In this document: positions 23,475 through 34,986 of the stretch, one piece after another | How positions within the stretch are numbered: position 1 is the stretch's first letter | Layout of the letters: each line of letters opens with the position of its first letter | Assembly (NCBI GenBank): GCA_026874595.1 | Contig: CM049315.1 | Coordinates: 19,923,664-19,987,663, forward strand | DNA: 64,000 bases | Direction: 5' to 3' | DNA from: Sipunculus nudus | Taxonomy: Eukaryota > Annelida > Sipuncula > Golfingiida > Sipunculidae | Notes under the pieces: model-generated | Database searches by the model: none | Told to the model about the DNA's origin: nothing | What the model saw: only the letters and a program-made list of their open reading frames with translations | Made by a program: the position numbers and the translations under genes

Positions 23475-23830
23475 AGCCAATTTGTATGCTCGTTAATAAA
23501 TTAATCAACAATGCACCTGTGCCAATATTAAATTGCTTATTTTCATTTTTTCATAAGCTTTAAGAGTTCTAATTAATATACCATAATACCGCCGTGTCTC
23601 TTAGGAATAGTACCATTTGATATTGGAAATTAAAGATCAAATATCAAAATCAATAGCTTTTGGTTCGGCTGCTTTACAATGAATCTACCTGGTGAGACAT
23701 GAAACTTGCAGCTCTTCTATTATGGTGTACTTCTGGACCCAGAAGGTGGTAATTGATTGTTGTAAGTTATGGTGTAAATTGCCTGTCCACTTCCGAGAAG
23801 TCCAGCCCGGATGTATGCTCAAACGGAACG
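23475..23830 (+). repeat. Interspersed repeat, copy B (pair with 19.1 kb)
   Basis: Same ordered blocks as 19080-19560 (AATGCACCTG, ATATTAAATT, ATCAAAATCAATA, GCTGCTTTACAAT, GGTGAGA, GATTGTTGTAAGTTAT, AAATTGCCT), moderately diverged. Confidence 0.55.
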
Positions 23831-26800
23831 AGAATAAATTACCACAATACTCCAAAAAGTCAACTGGTAAAACTTAAGTTTTCGTTGATGAATAATCATT
23901 ATATCATCGCCCACATTCGTTTATAGAGTGTGGAAATGTATTAAGTGTGAAAACATTTTCAAAGGTCTCCAGTTCACTGTTAATCAAAACCAGGGATCAA
24001 TAACAACTAGTGAAGTGTCGTCTATAATGACCCATCGGTGGTTAAAATTTAACAATTCTCAGTTACAGGCCCACTAGTCAGAATTCATTTTAATTCATGT
24101 CCACGCACATATTTTTGTTTTATTTTTGGTCATAAACTGTTTTTATTTCACATGATAAACAATCAGAATAAGTATAATTATGCTAATGACAATGAGATGC
24201 ATGTTGTTGGAAAAACAGCTTTAATATATCTACCTCCTTCATTTTAGAGAGTTCGAATAAGAATGGATCGATATCACGGACAAACAACCCATCCATCACC
24301 TGAGAAATATAAGTAAAATCAAATATATACTTTTAAAACAGATTTTTACCATAAATAATGGTGAACCATAAATAAGCGGTGGGGATTTGTTCTGAAGTAG
24401 CATACGTTTTAAATGATTACAGGACAAAATACAATAATAAATTGATTATACTAGTTTTTTTTCTTCCGTTATTACAATTATGTCTTTAAAGTAAACCAAA
24501 CAGGCACATGCATTTTAGAACTTAAAATTAAACTTAATAAATTAAAATTAATAAATTACACTCATCAAACACGAAATTAGAAAAAGGACCCCATTCATAT
24601 TTTATAATGTTATTTCCGCCAATCAGAAACATGCACGGCTGCGGATAATATTACATCGACTGTACCGTTAAGCACAAGTACCACCGATGCTATTACTCGA
24701 GCATGACTGGTGTGCTGGTGAACAAGACGAGACACTGCCTTCTTATCGTGTTTGTGACAACACGACAAAATAACATATTAGTTACGACGGGTTATGCTTA
24801 GATTTGCATTAGCGCTTGAAGTAATACATTTATCGACATCACTAGTGTTTGAGATATACCACAACGTGCATCATTAAACATACTATTTTCATGGTGTGTT
24901 CAGAGAGAAAAATATAGATCAAAATCATATGATCAACTTTTTATTTTAGTTCACGGTATGATAACATTAAAAACAGTCTTTATATTTTGTTTGGAACTTA
25001 AAGCATTTTTTTTTATTTTTTGCGTAGGATAACTCTGCATAACTATACATCGTGTATTAATTTGGAGAGCATTCTTTAGCATGAACCAGTTTGTTCATAA
25101 TAACTAGATTACCCTATTTTAGAAGCTATAAAACTCATTGATATTCACTATGCCAGTATAGGAAGTGGCAACGGTTTTCCACACAATACTTTTTGTTGTG
25201 TTAAGAATTTCTTCTTTTTTTTTTGTTTTCTCTTAAGTACCATAATAAAATACTTTCCTAATCGAGTGTGTATAACCAGTTTAATAAATAATGAGACCAT
25301 ATCATTAGCTTGTTTTGAGTTTCCTTTTTGTAAGGGGTGTTTTCTTGAACTGGTACCTACCGCCATATAGATCCTTCCACTCTAAGCTTTCACTTTTTAT
25401 ATGATTTGCCCAAGGTAACGTTCAAAAATAGACTAGTAAACTTTGCTACCAGGCACCGTGACCTTTTCCCTCCGACAAGAAATGTAGATGTAATGTCACA
25501 TCTCTTTAACTTGGGAACGATTAGCCGCTGGCCTAATTCCGGTAAGAGCCTTGAGTAAAAATAAAACTCATTGATAATCTACGGAGATTCTTCTTCGTAA
25601 ACCATCATGAGTACTCGGAAAACTAACCAACGTCAGGGCCGTCGACCGTTCCGTTGCTTTCAGACCCGATAGGAATCTTATTTTACATCCTTTGTTCTAT
25701 GAGATAGCTAACTCCAAAAACTATTAGCATTTAGATCTCTGACAACTAATAAAAATAACGAATGCACCGCGGAAGCTTACAATCATGAAAAAGAAATATC
25801 ACCAAAATTGAATTTTATACCTGTATATTTGCTCGATCAGCAGTGTGACTGAGATTGACCATGTTAATGATATTGAAATGTCTGCAGGGTCTTTTCTTGG
25901 AATGAAGGATGATACATTGGTGTGCAATTCCTGGTACAAGAACGTATTTCTTAACTTTTAGTATGGACAGGCAGACGCCCTGTAGGTGACACTGCCTATT
26001 GAATGATTATGAAGGTAACCTTAGATAAGAATGATATAGGCAGACTTCCTAACCGTGGTTAAAGGTCTTAACCACTACGTCGTACCTCAAGAACTTTTTT
26101 TTTCATTTTAACAATTGTTTTATTCATTTTATCAATGAAACGATATTTATTTTCAAAAGTACTGTCTTACATAGGATTAATCGCTTTCCGATTTCCCCCG
26201 CTGAAGCAAAAAATAGTTGTATCTAGAACACGTAGTCTTTCTGATATATAATCAAAAGACATCGGTGCCATTTTAACTGAACGTGTTGAATTGCGTTGTG
26301 TTTTTGAAAGAGGATAATTTACCGATACCTGAAAAAAACGAAGAAAATTATAATATTTTATTTTTTTTTCATAAAATGTGTCTTCGGGGTCTTATTTATT
26401 CGTTCCTTTAAACTTATTGGGTTAGTACCACTTGCTCCCCCCTATAAACTGTAATCTTGCATATTCAAGGCAGGATATTAAACTGAAATGAATTAATTGT
26501 GCGCCTCTATGTATGCCTCTATACTTTAAAAAGTGAAAACATGTTTGGTTTTTCAAAGGAACATGGCATTTTGTCCAAACTTTTGGCCGACGTGTTAGGT
26601 TCATTTGGCGTTAAAAAATCAAATATGTTTTATATTCAAAGCTTTACGTTTCAGTTGAGACTATACATGTTCCAGTTTGAAACATGTTTCAAGGAGAAGA
26701 CTAATTAGATACGTTTTTAAACATGTTGCGCATGTCCTGTAACTTACATGTCTCAGCATAAAACACCTGTCTCCAACACATGATAAGGAAAATCGGCTAA

Positions 26801-28380
26801 CCATGAAACACGTGCTTCCGTCATGGTTCAAAAGATAAACCATGTTTCATATTGAAACTGGAAATTGTTTGAAGTTCCACTTTGTCTCAAATTTTGGCAC
26901 ACGTTTTCCTGTTCAAACTCCGTTATCCGTTACATGTTTTATAAAACTCCGCTTGCTATACATTAAGTCTTCATGAAGATCTCAGATAATAAAAAACACG
27001 ATTACTGCAATGTTGACATCTTAAGTTTGAAAACCTAATACAGGTGCATGAATTCGGCTTTAATGAAAAGGAAAGGAAAAACAAATGAATCTAAAAAAAA
27101 GTAATTAGAGAGCGCAGATCACCGCCAATGCAGCTGATTACCCTCATATGGTGTTGTCCTAAATGTAGCATTTTTCCTTCAAAAAATCCTGGACACAGAT
27201 GGGGATCCGGAACGCACCCACATTCAATCAATTGATCTTTTTATCATTGCCGAGCTATCCTGAAGATTTCGTCAAAATCCGATCATAATTTAATGAGTTA
27301 TTTCTAACAGACAAACAAACCAACGCCGGCATAAACATAACCTCTTTGGTAGGTATTAAATGCTCCTATGTATTCTCTACCGATATACACCTACAGGTTT
27401 GAGATCTACTTGGGTATTAAACTTGTAAATCCCGTCTAGCAAAGAAAGAACACTAAATTATAAATAAATGATAATGCTATTAAATAATCCTAAATATGTC
27501 CCCGAATCATGTCGAGTATATGGGGTGCCTGGAACCCTTGAAAGGTTTATTAACTTGAACAATGATTTTATTCTTAGTATTTTTCATACATTTTAAATTT
27601 TTAAAAATGTTGAGATTGTCCAGATTTATTGTTGATACAATAAAGGTATATCATAAACGTGTTTAAAATATAGACTTTTAATATATAGGAATAATATGTT
27701 GATATATAACTATAATTAATATTAGTTTATGAACGTCTGTAGATGGGCCTGTGCCAACTTGAACTTAATCCCCATACATCAGTTTTTGGGTCTGCCTCAT
27801 CTCATCATTTCGAAACCTGATTCAAAATACATTAAGGAGCGGTAGATGGGCCTCACCTATCTTAAACTGGACAACCCAACATCAAGTCTCGGATATTGGA
27901 TCAGAACTATCTTTATATGCGTCAGTTGATAGATTGTGCGCAATATATAGACTATACAGGACCGTGAAGACAGTTTTTACAAGAACTAAGCATTTTCAGA
28001 TAATTTATATTTCACTTCCAGAGTTTTATCAGCGTTGTTTCTTTTAACAAATCATTAAGCCAACTGTTGCCTAACAGTAAATACCATTTTCATCAGATGA
28101 TCTGCGGTTGATCTTCGTGTTGACCTTTTCTGTGCTCTAAGTGTGTGCCTTCTGCTAATCTTCAGCAGCTGTTTATACTGTATTTTAATCGCCAGTTTAA
28201 AAATGAAACGCGAAATAATAATCAGAAAAGGGAAAATATCACACCTTTAAACAAAGTAGAGGTGTAAATATGTTTTGAAAAAGGTTTCAAACATGTTTAT
28301 GTCTTTCACCTGTTGCTCATTAAGGAATTTTTAATGACACATGTTTAACACATACTTGACTCTCAAAACATGTTTAATTT
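23831..28380. other. Long non-coding stretch with one small repeat
   Basis: About 4.5 kb of AT-rich sequence with no supported gene on either strand. Around 25955-26035 there is a GGCAGAC / CACTG / CTATTGAATGA / AAGAATGATA series of blocks that recurs at 35545-35625 and, weakly, at 52560-52640. These are probably fragments of one dispersed repeat. Around 26640-26900 the word ACATGTTT and its variants occur often, without clear periodicity. Confidence 0.4.
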
Positions 28381-28637
28381 TGTTACGGGGTGCACATAAA
28401 AGCGGACCGAACTAGTGAAGCTTGCTTTGCTAGCGAAGCGGTTGGTACGCCGGACTTGTTCGCCACCGACCTGGGTTCGACTCCCGAATCCGTCCAGGAT
28501 TTTCCCCCTCAACAATTTGCCTTCAAAACTAAATGGGGGCTCGTCTAACGTGACGGTTAACTTTGTGGCCCAGGAAATAAGCTCACCAAAGTGTGACTCC
28601 TGGGATAATTAATCTTGTTCTAATAGCAGAACGCTCT
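28381..28637 (+). mobile_element. tRNA-derived SINE, copy 1
   Basis: The head begins GCGGACC at 28402 and contains a perfect-looking RNA polymerase III A box (TAGCGAAGCGG, 28431-28441) and B box (GGTTCGACTCC, 28474-28484), spaced as in a tRNA. An 18-bp insertion relative to the second copy (TGAAGCTTGCTTTGCTAG) sits just before the A box. A non-tRNA body of about 150 bp follows and runs to the Harbinger insertion site. The 20 bp before the head (TGTTACGGGG...) are shared with the copy at 35021. This is a retroposon and not a functional tRNA gene, because the acceptor-stem pairing is poor and a body is attached. Confidence 0.65.
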
Positions 28638-28640
28638 TAA
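28638..28640 (+). repeat. TAA target-site duplication (left)
   Basis: TAA directly abuts the left transposon end and is repeated at 35009-35011 after the right end. A 3-bp TWA duplication is the established signature of PIF/Harbinger insertion. Confidence 0.8.
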
Positions 28641-28662
28641 GGCCCCTGTCACACATTCCCGG
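28641..28662 (+). repeat. Harbinger left terminal inverted repeat
   Basis: The repeat starts GGCCCCTGTCACACATTCCC. It matches the right end at 18 of 22 positions: the inner fourteen bases (GTCACACATTCCCG and the next G) are identical and positions 4-7 differ. Confidence 0.85.
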
Positions 28663-29040
28663 GTTTGGGTCCCGGTTTATCCCGGCGCATCCCGGTGCCC
28701 ATCTGCTACGATCTGCTACGGTTTTGACTTAAACCGGGATGAATTTCTGATCTTACGGTTCTACTAGGGCTTTAGCACGGTCCTACTACGGGCTACATAC
28801 GGTCTATTAGGGTGTTAATACGTTCATAGTACTGTTCTAAGCCGATTATTCCCGTTTAACCACGGTCCCAGGAGGGTGTCAGTAGGTTGCCAGTTCGGTG
28901 ACGCCGGCTTTGGTAGGGCGTCAGTACGGCATTGATAGGATTAACTACGGCGCACCAAGGTCTACTACGATGTTAGTAGGATTAACTACGGTGTACTACG
29001 GCCTACTACGGTGGTTACCGGTGCACGCGCGACACAGTCC
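28663..29040 (+). repeat. Harbinger left subterminal motif cluster
   Basis: A dense series of short words (TACTACGG, CTACGGT, ACTAGGG, GTTAGTAGG, TACGGTC) lies between the terminal repeat and the TATA box. In related transposons such arrays act as binding sites for the transposase or its DNA-binding partner (family knowledge); here that role is inferred. Confidence 0.65.
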
Positions 29041-29058
29041 CGAGGTCCGCACGGCGAC

Positions 29059-29066
29059 TATAAAAG
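29059..29066 (+). promoter_or_regulatory. TATA box of the MADF-protein gene
   Basis: TATAAAAG lies 71 bp before the ATG at 29137, which places a start site near 29090. It also rules out the in-frame ATG at 29011, which is upstream of the TATA box. Confidence 0.65.
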
Positions 29067-29136
29067 TCAGGTATGCGTGCTATCAAACCTTTTCGACTCT
29101 TCGTTTAAATCCTTATCCGTTCCGAAGATTTTGACA

Positions 29137-29506
29137 ATGCCATTACGAAAATTAGCGAAGGGCAAGCGAAAGGTCAAGTCGAATGCCTTCAGGAAGAGTA
29201 GGTGTGAGGGGGAGGAGCTGCAGGCTCAATCTACCGAGCAAGAGGAGGAGGACGAGAATGAGAAAGTTATAGAGCATCATGAATCTGAACAACAAGTTCA
29301 CCCAGGGCCCTCCGTATCAGAACCCGCAATGACGGGTAATAAGAAGAAGCCCTTGCCACCTCCTCTCACTGACGCCCAAGAGGAACAGATGGCAGAGTGG
29401 CTGAGGGAACATGATTTCCTCTACAATAAGAGCAAAAAGATGTACAAGGACACGACATCAAAGTCGGCCCTGTGGGATGAGCAGGCAAGAAAGATGAATA
29501 CAACTG
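29137..29506 (+). CDS. MADF-protein exon 1
   Basis: It encodes residues 1-123 plus one base of the next codon: the basic N-terminus, acidic linker and the first half of the MADF domain. The donor is CAACTG/GTAAGTG at 29507. Intron 1 is 234 bp and contains a short repeat of TGTATTCATTATCTT(T/A)CACC. Confidence 0.85.
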
Positions 29507-32410
29507 GTAAGTGAATTCGTTTTATCTAAATTTCCGAACTCATTATCTTTCACCTCATAAAATGTATTCATTATCTTTCACCCCATAAAATGTATTCATT
29601 ATCTTACACCCCATAAAATGTATTTTGCATAGCTTTTCAGTTTACGTTGTTTATGAGTTTGGTCGCTGTATCTTTACTCTTATAAAACTTCATTCCATAA
29701 TTTGCCAATAACCAACTGTTTCTTGTTTATTATTTTCTAGTGGAGAGGCTGAAGTCCTGGTACGAGAGGGTGCGTACAAGGTTGGGGAAGCTGACAAAGG
29801 GCAAGTCGGGTGACCCTGCCCCCTCAGACGTCACAGATCGGGATAAGTGGATCCTGGAATCATTGAGTTTCCTTAGGGGCCATATTGTGAGACTCAAGAC
29901 CAGAGGCGGTAAGTCTGTGAGTATAATTATTATGATTATTCTTATTGTTATTTTTACCGTTGTTGTTGTTGCTTGTTGTAATGTGTTGCTATTCATATAA
30001 CGCTTCATTTGGGTTAAAATCCTGATTTGCATGGGTAAAATATATTAGTAAATATATGTATACTAAACCTGTATGGGATAAAATTAATAAAAATATGGTT
30101 GGAGTAATAATTAAGCTACGATTCCTTTTTGGCGGTTGCATTTGCGGCCTGCGGCATGCGTTCGCGACTAGGCCGATTCCTTTTATGCGGTTCCGGATAT
30201 TTAAAATGTATGTATGTATGTGTAGTATACATAAATTGTGGTGATAATTAACGCAATCCCTCACCAGTGAATGACAAGCAGTGATTCATATATTTACAAT
30301 GATTTAACTCTATGTTTTCAGGAGAATTTTTATAAATAAGCCGGTAATATGCTCATATCCGTGTTTAATCATGTGAAACCCCAATGCGACGTATGCAACT
30401 GATCCGTCGTCCGACCCCATCCGTGTAAATGTTTTTCTAGGACGGATAGCTATACATGACACGTAAAAAATTATGCCGGATAACAGGTCGGATACCAACT
30501 GCAACCTCATAAAAGGTATTGGTTCTACAAAATATCATATGTTTAATCCAATCCGCCAAGGCGACCGCGTAAAAAGTATCGTTGCTTTAATGTTTAACGT
30601 CACTTAAAGGGGCTCAATCACCGATCTGACCTTTTCAAACTAAAGGTAAGCCTTTTGAGCTTTTATAAAAATAGGCCAGAAAACGTGGATATCACCACAC
30701 ACAGACAGCTTGTTTTGTTTATATCAACGTGTTTATAATGTATGGGGGCCCGCCAAAATAATCAAAACAAATTCACACGGGCATCTGGCAGCAAGTCAGA
30801 TAAACCAGAGCTTTGCAAATGGCGTTTTGTAACAAATGACCTTTCTACCTCTGCATATATGCAACCTACCATTGTCAACATTGCTATGTTTACAAACATG
30901 TTGATAAATAAGTTTACACATCATTCACGAAGGCGTGATTAGACCTTTTCACAATCAAAATTACCCTTAGATCATTAATATACACAGAGGAAGCCAGAAA
31001 TCACAAAATTCTTTTTCAAAATGAAGGTGAATGGGCACCTTTAAAACCTCAGCAGTTTTCTTGATATTCGTAAAACGTGGCTGTCCTTGAGTCAGGTACC
31101 TCGGTGACCTAGAGGAAGCGTACTGACATTGTAAAATCCTACGATATCTGCTTCCAATTAAAAGTAGTTATCTTCGTGAACCGAAAGTAACTGATAGCCC
31201 GTTATATAATAAACTTGCCTTACTACATGAAGGTTAAAATATACTATAAACCATGATTTGATGGACCTTCTCAGATATTGGACTTGAGAATCTTTAGGAC
31301 TGAATAGATAAAATTGTACATGTTTGGAGGTTAAATTTTGACACTTTGTTTTAAGATCTTACTGTGACTGTAATAACTGATTACATTATTGTGTGGTATA
31401 ACGCAATATATATATATATAATGTTGTTTTCCTTTATTTAAAGCTCACTGTCAGTGCCACCCTGCAGCCAAGAGGAGGAGGATGAGGAGGACGAGGATGA
31501 GGAGGGAACGCTACGCACAGTCTCCCCTGTAGTAGGATCCAGCCAGCCTGAACCTTCAATATCCCAAAACTCTGCTAGTAAACATAACAATAAAAGAAAG
31601 AGAGACAATGAGGACCAGGCAACAGGTATCCACATGTTAGAGGAAAGAGTAAAGACCTCAGCTAAATTACAGCAAAGGATCGAGGAGCACCTAGCTAATG
31701 CATCTGCACCTCCCAACCCCAGGATTCAGTGGGGCCGCTGGATAACTTCGTGCCTCCCCGAGATCCCTGACTGTAATTGGAAAGAGTTCATGAGACGCTC
31801 ATTTAATATGATAATGAAATTTACAACTGATTCCGGCTTCAGTCAGAAGAAAGAGCTACAACTGCAGGGTCCCCCCAGCTTTAGACCATCTGGTCATCCG
31901 CAGATTGAGGCTGCCCACACTTGTTCTGTGCCTTCTGATTTTGAAACGCAGCAGCACCAATACCACACTCCACAACAGCATCAGCAGCTTCAGCAACCCA
32001 AGCGGCAGGTCATTGTGCGGTCGGTAGTCGCTGGTGGTGGACAAGTACATAGTGACACATATCCGGTTGATAATTATCAGAGGAGCTTGCCAGGTATCAT
32101 CAGTACGCCTGCTCAGACTATCACACACTCACAATTTTCTTGGTCGACAGCCGGCCCAACCTATCGGGCACCTACAGCAGTTAGAGTTCCTTATGATGAT
32201 ACTGTACCAGCTGCGCCTGCACCAATGATATCTACTCCTGCCAACCCTACTACACAGACTGGTGCCTCTACATCTGGCCTGAGCAGCTTTGGCGATATTT
32301 CCTTTTCATCTGTGCTGAAGGAGGCTGTTACTTTGGATTCTCCCGCTGATCTGCGAACTGGACCTAGGAGTCTCATAGACACTAAGAGTGATGGCGATGT
32401 TAATGACTGA
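29137..32410 (+). CDS. Harbinger MADF/trihelix DNA-binding accessory protein (3 exons, 497 aa)
   Basis: Coding exons are 29137-29506, 29741-29908 and 31455-32410. They join in phase (both introns phase 1) with GTAAGT donors and TTTTCTAG and CTGTCAG acceptors, giving 497 residues. An N-terminal basic stretch (KGKRKVK) looks like a nuclear signal. A Glu/Asp-rich linker follows. A MADF/trihelix domain spans about residues 77-180, containing LTDAQEEQMAEWLREHDFLY, WDEQARKMN, LKSWYERVRTRLGKL and FLRGHIVRLKTRG. Then come an acidic run, a second basic patch (NKRKRD), a Gln-rich region and a Ser/Thr/Pro-rich C-terminus. In Harbinger elements the Myb/MADF-type protein binds the transposon ends and helps nuclear import and recruitment of the nuclease (family knowledge). 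The start is chosen after the TATA box. Exon 3 runs to TGA at 32408. Confidence 0.85.
29741..29908 (+). CDS. MADF-protein exon 2
   Basis: It follows the acceptor TTATTTTCTAG. It encodes the second half of the MADF domain (VERLKSWYERVRTR to HIVRLKTRG). The donor is AGGCG/GTAAGTCTG at 29909. The exon is 168 bp, phase 1 at both ends, so skipping it would keep frame but remove the domain core. Confidence 0.85.
29909..31454 (+). other. Intron 2 of the MADF-protein gene
   Basis: 1546 bp, non-coding, AT-rich, with a short TA run at about 31406-31420 close to the acceptor. A GC-richer segment at 30350-30480 with ACGGAT and GGTCGGAT words has no identified role. Confidence 0.7.
31455..32410 (+). CDS. 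MADF-protein exon 3
   Basis: It encodes the C-terminal 318 residues. An EEEDEEDEDEE run is followed by SVVGSS-like low complexity, NKRKRD, a helical stretch (LEERVKTSAKLQQRIEEHL) that may be a short coiled coil, a Gln/His-rich segment and a Thr/Ser/Pro-rich tail. The acceptor CTGTCAG/TG is the only AG nearby that keeps phase with exon 2. Confidence 0.8.
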
Positions 32411-32655
32411 ATTTTTGGTGATGGTTCTCTTGAATCTGATTTGTTTTTTTTAAATATTTTCGTAGTTATCTATATATCAGTGTAATTTTATGAACAGTTG
32501 CTGATCAGTTCCGGTGGAATTGCTTATACTTAGACTTATACTTATCGTGTCAGCTATGTTAAGATGTTTAAGTGCCGCAGTGATAAGCTCTATGTTTTAA
32601 TGTAACATGAGTATGATATGAGTTGTTTTAGATGTAATGAAAAATGCTCTTGAAC

Positions 32656-32661
32656 ATTAAA
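32656..32661 (+). terminator. Poly(A) signal of the MADF-protein gene
   Basis: ATTAAA lies about 245 bp after the stop codon, in the AT-rich space between the two convergent genes. Confidence 0.4.
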
Positions 32662-32998
32662 GAACTTTATAATTTGGTACATTCAAATTTGTTAAATGAA
32701 TGAGTTTATCGCCTATGGTGATTCATTTTTTGGGTCGATAAAAGTCATATGAAAAATTGTTCGTTTGCATGTTTTCACACCCAAAAAGGAATACTAATAT
32801 ACGTGAATAATTTATGGGGAAATGGAAAGACAATTCAGACTTCCCCATTGATTAATGAGGAAGCATGACAGAGATATCAACATTTTTTTCCTACTTTTAT
32901 TTTATATTATTTCGCATTCATTTTAATATAAAAAAACACGCACATATAAACATATAAAAACGAAGTTCAAAGTTCAAACAATTCAAAGTTCCATAAAC

Positions 32999-33004
32999 TT
33001 TATT
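32999..33004 (-). terminator. Poly(A) signal of the Harbinger transposase
   Basis: AATAAA on the minus strand lies about 48 nt after the transposase stop. With the ATTAAA of the opposing gene 340 bp away, both transcripts can end inside the element. Confidence 0.55.
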
Positions 33005-33051
33005 GTTGATATTTACAAAGGGCTGTCGTTCAAGTGATATATAAAGCCCTC

Positions 33052-34344
33052 TTAGATGACATTGTCCTGCCATGGCACAGCACCTGCTGGAGAGTTATAG
33101 TAGTGCTTGAGGTACAGACGCTGTATCTTTGCGGCTCTAGATGTGCGGTTGCCACGTTGTACCTCCTCCATATCATCAAGGTTGGCACCTTCCCTCCAGG
33201 CTCCCGGAATGATCTGATGGTTTTCATCTTCTTGGTCAAGAAGGGAGTTTTGGGGACCAGGATACATGACTCGCATGATGTTATGTAAACAGACACAGGC
33301 CAGAGTGATGTCCACTACAGTCTCCGGTGTTTGTTGTAGGGTGGTAAGCAGACAGCCGAACCTGTTGGCTAGGATGCCGAAGGCGTTTTCGATAACACGC
33401 CTAGCTCTTGACAGCCTATAGTTGAATATCCTCTCTTCACGCTCCATATTTCTTCTGGCGAAGGGCTTCATAAACCACGTCCTTAGGGCGAACGCGTCAT
33501 CCCCAATTAGGAAACAGGGCATGGCTCTGTCATCTCCCGGAAGAGGCTGTTGTTCCGGAAATACGACCATTCTTTCTTCAATGGCTTGTTTGAGGTCTGA
33601 CTGATTCCATACCTGGGCGTCACCAGCAGAACCTTCGGCGCCAACACTGACCCAGAGGAACCTGTAGTCAGCATCGGCGAGGGCCATCAGGATGATTGAA
33701 TGGTACCCCTTATAGTTATAGTATAGAGAGCCACCGTTCTTTGGGCACTTCATGGCTATATGTTTTTCATCCAATGCACCCAGGGTGTGGAAGAACTGCC
33801 ATTTTCTCCCATACTGGACAGCTACTTGCCGCCATTCTTCGAGTGTTTTAGGAGTCTGTATCATCTCCTCTGCAAACTCATCGTAGATGGCCCGGCACAC
33901 CTCTCGAACTATGATGGGAGTGTTTGAAGCCTCCCTAAAGCTATACTGTAGTGATTTATAGCTGTCTCCGGTTGCCAGATGCCGCAGGGTTATTGCCAGC
34001 CTCAGTCCAGGAGATATGGAATTTCTCAACCAGGTGGCTTTCTTCTGGAGCATTGGACCAAGCCGAGTAATGAGCAACCTGAACATTTCTGGCTCCATGC
34101 GCAAAAAGTTGCGAAAGCCAGGCAGATCTTCTTCTCTGAGTTCTACCATTAGCTTTTCGTACTGTCCGTAGAGGGGTCGTCTCAGCAACCAGTCCCTGGT
34201 CCAAAATCTTCTGGGCTTCCTTTGCCTTCTCTGGGCTTCCTTCTTGCGTCGGGTGATGATCAGTTTATTTTGGCAATTGTCAAACTCCAGTGCCGCATAA
34301 TCTGCTAGAAGAACGATATTCATGTCATCATCATGAAGGTCCAT
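33052..34344 (-). CDS. PIF/Harbinger transposase (DDE nuclease, DDE_Tnp_4 type), 430 aa
   Basis: A single uninterrupted exon. The basic N-terminus (TRRKKEAQRRQRKPRRFW) precedes a helix-turn-helix-like region at about residues 75-160 (FRNFLRM, LRLAITLRHLATGDSYKSL). The nuclease core follows: GALDEKH (D192), ALADADYRFLWV (D224/D226), GDAQVW (D242), IGDDAF (D282/D283) and RRVIENAFGIL (E319). D283 and E319 are separated by 35 residues, as expected of a DDE site; D192 is the likely first acid. After them comes the family's LACVCLHNIM block. Length and order match intact animal Harbinger nucleases, and no key acid is missing. The enzyme would cut the terminal repeats and join them to TWA targets in the nucleus, with the MADF protein as partner. 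Which residues are catalytic is inferred from motif context. Confidence 0.92.
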   Translation of the reverse strand: MDLHDDDMNIVLLADYAALEFDNCQNKLIITRRKKEAQRRQRKPRRFWTRDWLLRRPLYGQYEKLMVELREEDLPGFRNFLRMEPEMFRLLITRLGPMLQKKATWLRNSISPGLRLAITLRHLATGDSYKSLQYSFREASNTPIIVREVCRAIYDEFAEEMIQTPKTLEEWRQVAVQYGRKWQFFHTLGALDEKHIAMKCPKNGGSLYYNYKGYHSIILMALADADYRFLWVSVGAEGSAGDAQVWNQSDLKQAIEERMVVFPEQQPLPGDDRAMPCFLIGDDAFALRTWFMKPFARRNMEREERIFNYRLSRARRVIENAFGILANRFGCLLTTLQQTPETVVDITLACVCLHNIMRVMYPGPQNSLLDQEDENHQIIPGAWREGANLDDMEEVQRGNRTSRAAKIQRLYLKHYYNSPAGAVPWQDNVI

Positions 34345-34414
34345 TGCTTATACTGGCTCATCGATACCTGTTCGGCTGCTAGAGGAAATGAAGATAAGGA
34401 AACTTGGACTGGCA

Positions 34415-34422
34415 TTTATATA
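34415..34422 (-). promoter_or_regulatory. TATA box of the Harbinger transposase
   Basis: TATATAAA on the minus strand lies about 71 bp before the transposase ATG, the same spacing as at the opposing gene. It sits just inside the right motif cluster. Confidence 0.6.
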
Positions 34423-34429
34423 TATGCTG

Positions 34430-34986
34430 CTGGTAAACCGTAGTCCAAACATGACAGACCCTACCGTCACCCTAGTCGCGTTGTACTAAAACCCTCCTGG
34501 ACCGTAGTAAATCGTCACAGAGCGGCATAAAACGTAGCCAGTCGTAGTTCACCGGGGTAAACCGTAGTAAGCCGTACTGTAACCGTACTTAGTCTTTGTC
34601 AGTCGGTGTCAAACCGGAGTCAACTCGTAGATGAACCGTACAAAAACCGTATCACTCCGTGGTGGTACCCTAGTGAACCGTACAGGAACCGTCATGTCAA
34701 AGTGTCCCGGTTCATGCAAGGTGGTACTAGGGGCCCACTATTGGCCACAACGACCATGGCGGTGGCCCTAGGGTTCCACTAGGGCTCCAGTAGGGTTCTA
34801 CTACGATTCCACTTTCATCCCGGTTGACCCCGGCAAAGTATTGCACGCAAAACTCCACCGGGGCACGTTGCCGATTGGCGCCGGTTTGTTAGGATTACCT
34901 ACGGGTCACTAGGATCGAGTACGGTCTTACTAGGATTGACTACGATTAACTACGAACTCAAATCGTAGCGCCACCGGCACGCAAAA
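34430..34986. repeat. Harbinger right subterminal motif cluster
   Basis: From about 34435 to 34690 the short motifs read as CCGTAGT, ACCGTA and AACCGTA (inward-facing copies of the left-end words). From about 34740 to 34960 they read CTAGGG, ACTACG and TACGGG, the opposite orientation. The left cluster has mainly one orientation. The words are probable binding sites for element proteins (inference). Confidence 0.6.

Noticed and set aside
28402..28486. Functional tRNA genes at 28402, 35041 and 39828-39900
   Set aside because: A and B boxes are present, but the heads are joined to SINE bodies or truncated and do not close a proper acceptor stem.
29011..29136. Upstream ATG at 29011 as start of the MADF protein
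   Set aside because: It lies upstream of the TATA box at 29059 and within the transposon end motifs. The ATG at 29137 fits the promoter spacing.
31438..31716. 92-codon minus-strand Ser-rich frame
   Set aside because: It is antisense to the acidic run of MADF-protein exon 3, whose GAG/GAT codons read as Ser codons on the other strand.
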